The notes beneath the pieces are model-generated. The model searched no databases and was not told the origin of the DNA. It saw only the letters and a program-made list of their open reading frames with translations. From positions 1-64,000 of the forward strand of contig CAKSWT010000013.1 of assembly GCA_934512135.1 (NCBI GenBank): a stretch of 64,000 bases of DNA. Reading direction: 5' to 3'. Origin of the DNA: an uncultured Oscillospiraceae bacterium (lineage in GTDB: Bacteria > Bacillota > Clostridia > Oscillospirales > Oscillospiraceae). Below, one piece after another: positions 60,503 to 64,000 of the stretch; position 1 is the first letter of the stretch, and each line of letters starts with the position of its first letter. The translations under genes and the position numbers were made by a program.

Positions 60503-60952
60503 ATGGCGATTTCCGGTACTTACTATGTGAAAATGTGGCTTCCCGATGCGAAGCTGGTTCATGGCCCCGATTTCCAGCCCGGGCCTCCTCCCGGCGAAAT
60601 GCCTGCGGGTGGTCCGCCTCCCGAGGGTGGCCCTGGAGGCCCTCCCGGCGGCGAAAAGCCCGTTGTGGAGTTGCCGGATCACGGCGTTCCCGGTGAAAAC
60701 TCCTTCGAGGGGGATATGACCTTCCACTTCACGCCCAACCCGGACGGTACGCTGTCCGGTGACGCAAACGGCAGTCCCATCAACTTTGGCTTTTACACCG
60801 GAGACGAGTTCTTCAAGGTGGATTTCCCCGCCGGCCCCGGCCGCTGGGAGATCTGGGCCAGAGTGGACAAAGACGGATATGTCGAAGGTATGATCTCTGT
60901 GGGCGGAAATAAGGGCTTCCCCAATTTGGTCTACGGAAAGAAAATCAACTGA
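60503..60952 (+). CDS. Stand-alone small beta-domain protein with Gly/Pro linker
   Basis: The 149-residue protein starts after AAGGAGGAAC. It opens MAISGTYYVKMWLPDAK, then a Pro/Gly/Glu-rich tract, then strands FEGDMTFHFTPNPDGTLSGDANG, FKVDFPAGPGRWEIWARV and VEGMISVGGNKG. Strand spacing and G-T-Y start resemble the N-terminal domains of the proteins at 45273 and 57741. The fold looks like a small beta-barrel, perhaps binding a hydrophobic ligand. This is inference; I know no characterised relative. Confidence 0.6.
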   Translation: MAISGTYYVKMWLPDAKLVHGPDFQPGPPPGEMPAGGPPPEGGPGGPPGGEKPVVELPDHGVPGENSFEGDMTFHFTPNPDGTLSGDANGSPINFGFYTGDEFFKVDFPAGPGRWEIWARVDKDGYVEGMISVGGNKGFPNLVYGKKIN

Positions 60953-60968
60953 GAAGGAGATTCGGAAA

Positions 60969-62759
60969 ATGAAAAAACGTATACTTTCTATGCTGCTGAT
61001 GCTCAGCATGGTGTGTCTGCTGTTTGCAGGCTGCGGCGGGAACAACGCTGCAAGCAAGGCTCAGCAGAGTACGGATGCGGAAACAGTGGAAACGCAGGCT
61101 CCCACGGAGACGCAAGCCGAGACCGACCTGGAAAACACGGATGCAAGCGAAGTTGAGAGTGCTGTGGACATTGTTCCGACTGTGGAGCACCGGGCCAATA
61201 TGCCTGACCGCGACAAGGCGGAGCTGGACTATCAAAATGAGGTGAGCCTTCCCCTGAGTGAGGACGGTGTGGAACTGACCATGCTGACCACTGCGGTAAA
61301 TCTGATGGGGGACCTTGCCAACATCGGCATCCAGAATTATAACGATTTTGAGTATATGCAGAAGCTGGAGGAGCAGACCGGGATCCATGTGGAGACCACG
61401 GAGGTCAACTTCTTTACGGCTTCGGAGCAGTACAATGTGATCGTGGCCTCCGGAGACTATCCGGATATGTTTAAGAATCTGGGTACTTACTATTCCACCG
61501 GGCTGACTGGCGCACTGGCGGATGAGATCATCATCGATCTGACCGAGGATCTTTCGGAATACGCGCCCAACTATGACTACCTGATCCACTCCAATGGAGC
61601 GCAGACCCCGTATTTCCTCAGTGACGACATGGTCCTCCAGTTCATGGGTACCTATGACAGCTTTGTGAATAATCAGGGGCTGGTGATCCGGAAAGACTGG
61701 CTGGAGGACCTTAATATGGAGGTCCCCACGACCTACGACGAGCTGCATGATGCGCTGACCGCCTTTAAGAACGAAAAGGGTGCGTCCACGGCCATCTACA
61801 TGACCAACAACTGCAACATCACCACCCTGACCGAGGGCTACAATGTAGCGTCCTATGCGGCCAGCGGCAATGCCGGCGGCGCGGGCGGTACGGCGTCGGG
61901 CCTTCCGTATTATGTGGAGGACGGCGTTGTAAAGTGCAGCCTGATCGAGGACGGATTCCGGGACTATCTGAAGATGCTGAACCAGTGGCGCATGGAGGGG
62001 CTTATGGACCCAGACTTTATCTCCATTGAGTACGACCCCTTCTCCAGCTATCTGGACGGCCAAATCACAACGGATCAGATGGGCGTATGGCCCACCTCCG
62101 GTGAGGGCATCGACAAATATACCGTGCCTGTGACCAGTATGGCGTCTCCCGTGCAAAAGGAGGGGGATATGCAGCACCTGACGGAAATGACGCTGGCCCC
62201 TGCCGACGACATCACCTGTATCTCCATCTCTACCGGCTGCGCGGAGCCTGAACTGGCCATGCGGTGGCTGGACTACTGGTTCTCCGAGGACGGCATCCTG
62301 CTGTACAACTACGGCCAGGAGGGCGTGGACTTTACGCTGGACGCGGAGGGAACACCGCTGTTCACGGATGCGATTTTGAACAATGAATTTGCCCTGCCTG
62401 TGTCCCAGTACATGCGCTGCCGCTGCGCCTTCGGCACCATGCCGTCCCTGATGCTGCGGTACCGCACCGGCGATCTGAACTCTGATCTGGTCAATGAGGC
62501 ATGGGAAGTGTGGACCTCCAATCTGGACGGCACCATGGCCATCTCCTCCAATGTGACCATGACCACCGAGCAGAGAGAACAGGAGGGGCGTATCTCCTCC
62601 GATATTCTGACCTATGCCAACGAGCGCGTGGCCCAGTTTGCCATTGGTGAGATGGACATCGACAAGGACTGGGATACCTTTGTGGAGGAACTCAAGAGTA
62701 TGAACATTGAGGAATGCATTGCGCTGGAGCAGGAGGCTTACGACAACACGGTCGGCTGA
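60969..62759 (+). CDS. Solute-binding lipoprotein, LplA-like (4)
   Basis: The 596-residue protein starts after GAAGGAG and has lipobox LFAGC. GLVIRKDWLEDLNMEVPTTYDELHDALTAFKNEKG and WLDYWFSEDGILLYNYGQEGVDFTL are close to the protein at 47346, which suggests duplication. It is 16 bp downstream of the beta-domain gene. Four such proteins without permeases are present, so either the permeases lie elsewhere or the proteins deliver ligand some other way. Confidence 0.82.
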   Translation: MKKRILSMLLMLSMVCLLFAGCGGNNAASKAQQSTDAETVETQAPTETQAETDLENTDASEVESAVDIVPTVEHRANMPDRDKAELDYQNEVSLPLSEDGVELTMLTTAVNLMGDLANIGIQNYNDFEYMQKLEEQTGIHVETTEVNFFTASEQYNVIVASGDYPDMFKNLGTYYSTGLTGALADEIIIDLTEDLSEYAPNYDYLIHSNGAQTPYFLSDDMVLQFMGTYDSFVNNQGLVIRKDWLEDLNMEVPTTYDELHDALTAFKNEKGASTAIYMTNNCNITTLTEGYNVASYAASGNAGGAGGTASGLPYYVEDGVVKCSLIEDGFRDYLKMLNQWRMEGLMDPDFISIEYDPFSSYLDGQITTDQMGVWPTSGEGIDKYTVPVTSMASPVQKEGDMQHLTEMTLAPADDITCISISTGCAEPELAMRWLDYWFSEDGILLYNYGQEGVDFTLDAEGTPLFTDAILNNEFALPVSQYMRCRCAFGTMPSLMLRYRTGDLNSDLVNEAWEVWTSNLDGTMAISSNVTMTTEQREQEGRISSDILTYANERVAQFAIGEMDIDKDWDTFVEELKSMNIEECIALEQEAYDNTVG

Positions 62760-62822
62760 TCCGCCGGTAAGCCATGACAGGCCGGCTTTCGCCGGGCTGT
62801 TTTCTGAGAAAGGACGATACCA

Positions 62823-64000
62823 TTGAAATATGAGCACTTGTTGTCACCGCTGAAGATTGGCAATGTGACGCTGAAAAACCGGATTCTGAACTCCAAATGT
62901 GTGTCCTCGGACAACCAGGAGCCCATAATCTCCGGCCCCTTCTATGAGCATCTGGCGAGAAACGGCGCCGCCTGGGTCTGCGTGGGTGTGGGTGCCTATC
63001 CCGACTGCGAGGGAAATTACAGCAAAATGGCCCCCTGCCATATGGATGATCCCAAGGCCATGGAGGACTATCGGGAGATCGTGAACCGGATCCACAAGCA
63101 TGGCGCGCTGGCCTCCGCCTCCATGATGGCCATTGAGCCGCAGAACGTGAATATCTCCGACACTCCAAACTGGGATAAGATCCCCATGACCGGGGACTAC
63201 TCCCAGAATCTGTTCAACAAGCCCGGCATTTCCGCAGAGCGGCTGGAGGGGATGATCCAGGATTTTGTACGCGTCAGTCAGGAACTGAAGAAGCTGGGTT
63301 TTGACGGCGTGACCATCTACGGCTGCTACCGGGGCAGCATCCTGGCTTGCTCGCTCAGTCCGCTGCTCAATCAGCGGACGGACAAATACGGCGGCAAGAC
63401 CATGGCGGAGCGCGCCACGTTGACCCTGGAAATTTTCCAGCGCATCAAGGAGGCCTGCGGGCAGGATTTCCTGATCGAGATGCAGATCTCCGCCACGGAG
63501 GAGGGCGGCTACACCCAGGAGGACTGGCTTACATACTGCCAGCTGTGTGAGGGCCTGGTGGACATCTTCCAGATCCGGGGCTGGGACGGTTCCTTCACCC
63601 ATGTAAACAGCCACAATCTTGTGAAGGAAAACCCCTATAACCTCCAGTTTGCGGAGGCGTTCAAAAAGCGGGGCATTAAGGCGGTGGTCTCCCCGGTGGG
63701 CGGCTTCCGGGATCCGGAGCTCATCGACCGATTTATTGCGGAGGGGAAAACCGACTGTGTGTCTGTGGCCAGGGCTTTGATTTGTGATGAGCATTACATG
63801 GATAAGATTCAGGCAGGAAAGGGGGAAGACCTGACGCCTTGCCTGCTGTGCAACAACTGTCATGGTTCCTTCTGCGCGGTGAACCCCTACGCGGGCTATC
63901 ACCATATGCTGGACCGGATGTTTACCCCTTCCGGCAAAAAGAAGAATGTGGCCATTCTGGGCGGTGGCCCGGCAGGGCTGCGGGCTGCGCTGTTCGCCGT
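62823..64000 (+). CDS. Old-Yellow-Enzyme/Fe-S NAD(P)H oxidoreductase (partial)
   Basis: The frame starts at TTG 62823 after GAAAGGA and runs off the window after about 392 residues. The TIM-barrel OYE domain begins YEHLLSPLKIGNVTLKNRI and has GFDGVTIYGCYRG, QRTDKYGG and KAVVSPVGGFRDPEL. A cysteine cluster CLLCNNCHGSFCAVNP follows, then the FAD-domain start VAILGGGPAGLRAA. This matches the 2,4-dienoyl-CoA reductase/BaiCD/BaiH type, anaerobic enzymes that reduce C=C bonds of enoates, bile acids or flavonoids. The cysteine spacing is shorter than usual. It is probably the key reductive step of the cluster. Confidence 0.88.
   Translation, partial: MKYEHLLSPLKIGNVTLKNRILNSKCVSSDNQEPIISGPFYEHLARNGAAWVCVGVGAYPDCEGNYSKMAPCHMDDPKAMEDYREIVNRIHKHGALASASMMAIEPQNVNISDTPNWDKIPMTGDYSQNLFNKPGISAERLEGMIQDFVRVSQELKKLGFDGVTIYGCYRGSILACSLSPLLNQRTDKYGGKTMAERATLTLEIFQRIKEACGQDFLIEMQISATEEGGYTQEDWLTYCQLCEGLVDIFQIRGWDGSFTHVNSHNLVKENPYNLQFAEAFKKRGIKAVVSPVGGFRDPELIDRFIAEGKTDCVSVARALICDEHYMDKIQAGKGEDLTPCLLCNNCHGSFCAVNPYAGYHHMLDRMFTPSGKKKNVAILGGGPAGLRAALFA

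Noticed and set aside
60945..62837. Minus-strand open frame of 630 codons
   Set aside because: It lies exactly opposite a binding lipoprotein with an intact lipobox. It looks like a codon-bias shadow, as do similar frames at 43663-45210, 56154-57737 and 59004-60395.

Overview
The window looks like a gut Firmicute of class Clostridia, probably near Oscillospiraceae/Ruminococcaceae. This is inferred from strong AGGAGG-type ribosome sites, LPXTG/sortase surface proteins, a SpoVG-family protein, moderately high GC, and conjugation genes typical of Clostridia integrative and conjugative elements (ICEs). No species can be named from the sequence alone.

Region 1 (1-7.4 kb): tRNA-Gly and tRNA-Cys, a block of long hairpins, then a pilus operon (thioester/Cna-B adhesin, LPKTG major pilin, class C sortase). 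A lipoprotein tyrosine phosphatase lies on the opposite strand, followed by the 3' stub of a second sortase gene.

Region 2 (7.5-41.7 kb): an ICE body with no integrase in view. It has a densely overlapping block of anti-restriction or 'polyvalent' proteins: ArdA-like paralogues, an ADP-ribosyltransferase-like protein, DUF4314, DUF3849, YodL and SpoVG families, and a Dam-type methylase. A decayed SAF/ParA/CpaF cassette and a type IV secretion module follow (DUF3852, TrbL-like, PrgI-like, VirB4, NlpC/P60). Next come a split and frameshifted C5 methyltransferase, small ribbon-helix-helix proteins, an N6-methylase-like protein, a probable oriT, a MobC-like protein, a MobP-type relaxase with Sel1 repeats, a VbhA/Fic toxin-antitoxin pair, a Toprim primase-like protein, the VirD4 coupling ATPase and an HTH protein. 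Many of these proteins end in a short Met-x-Met tail. Several leaders carry terminator/antiterminator pairs or a recurring hairpin with a GAATAGCTTT loop.

Region 3 (41.9-64 kb): a metabolic cluster I cannot match to a described pathway. It contains three flavodoxin-like proteins, three tandem hot-dog (FAS1-like dehydratase/MaoC) proteins, a small beta-domain that occurs alone and fused to other proteins, and a beta-helix protein. It also has four LplA-type solute-binding lipoproteins with no permeases nearby, two AraC regulators, and an Old-Yellow-Enzyme/Fe-S oxidoreductase that runs off the end. Nearly all the putative cytoplasmic proteins carry Gly/Pro/Met-rich linkers. I infer an AraC-regulated anaerobic pathway that captures an external compound and reduces or dehydrates it using flavin chemistry. 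This is the best candidate for an undescribed system in the window.
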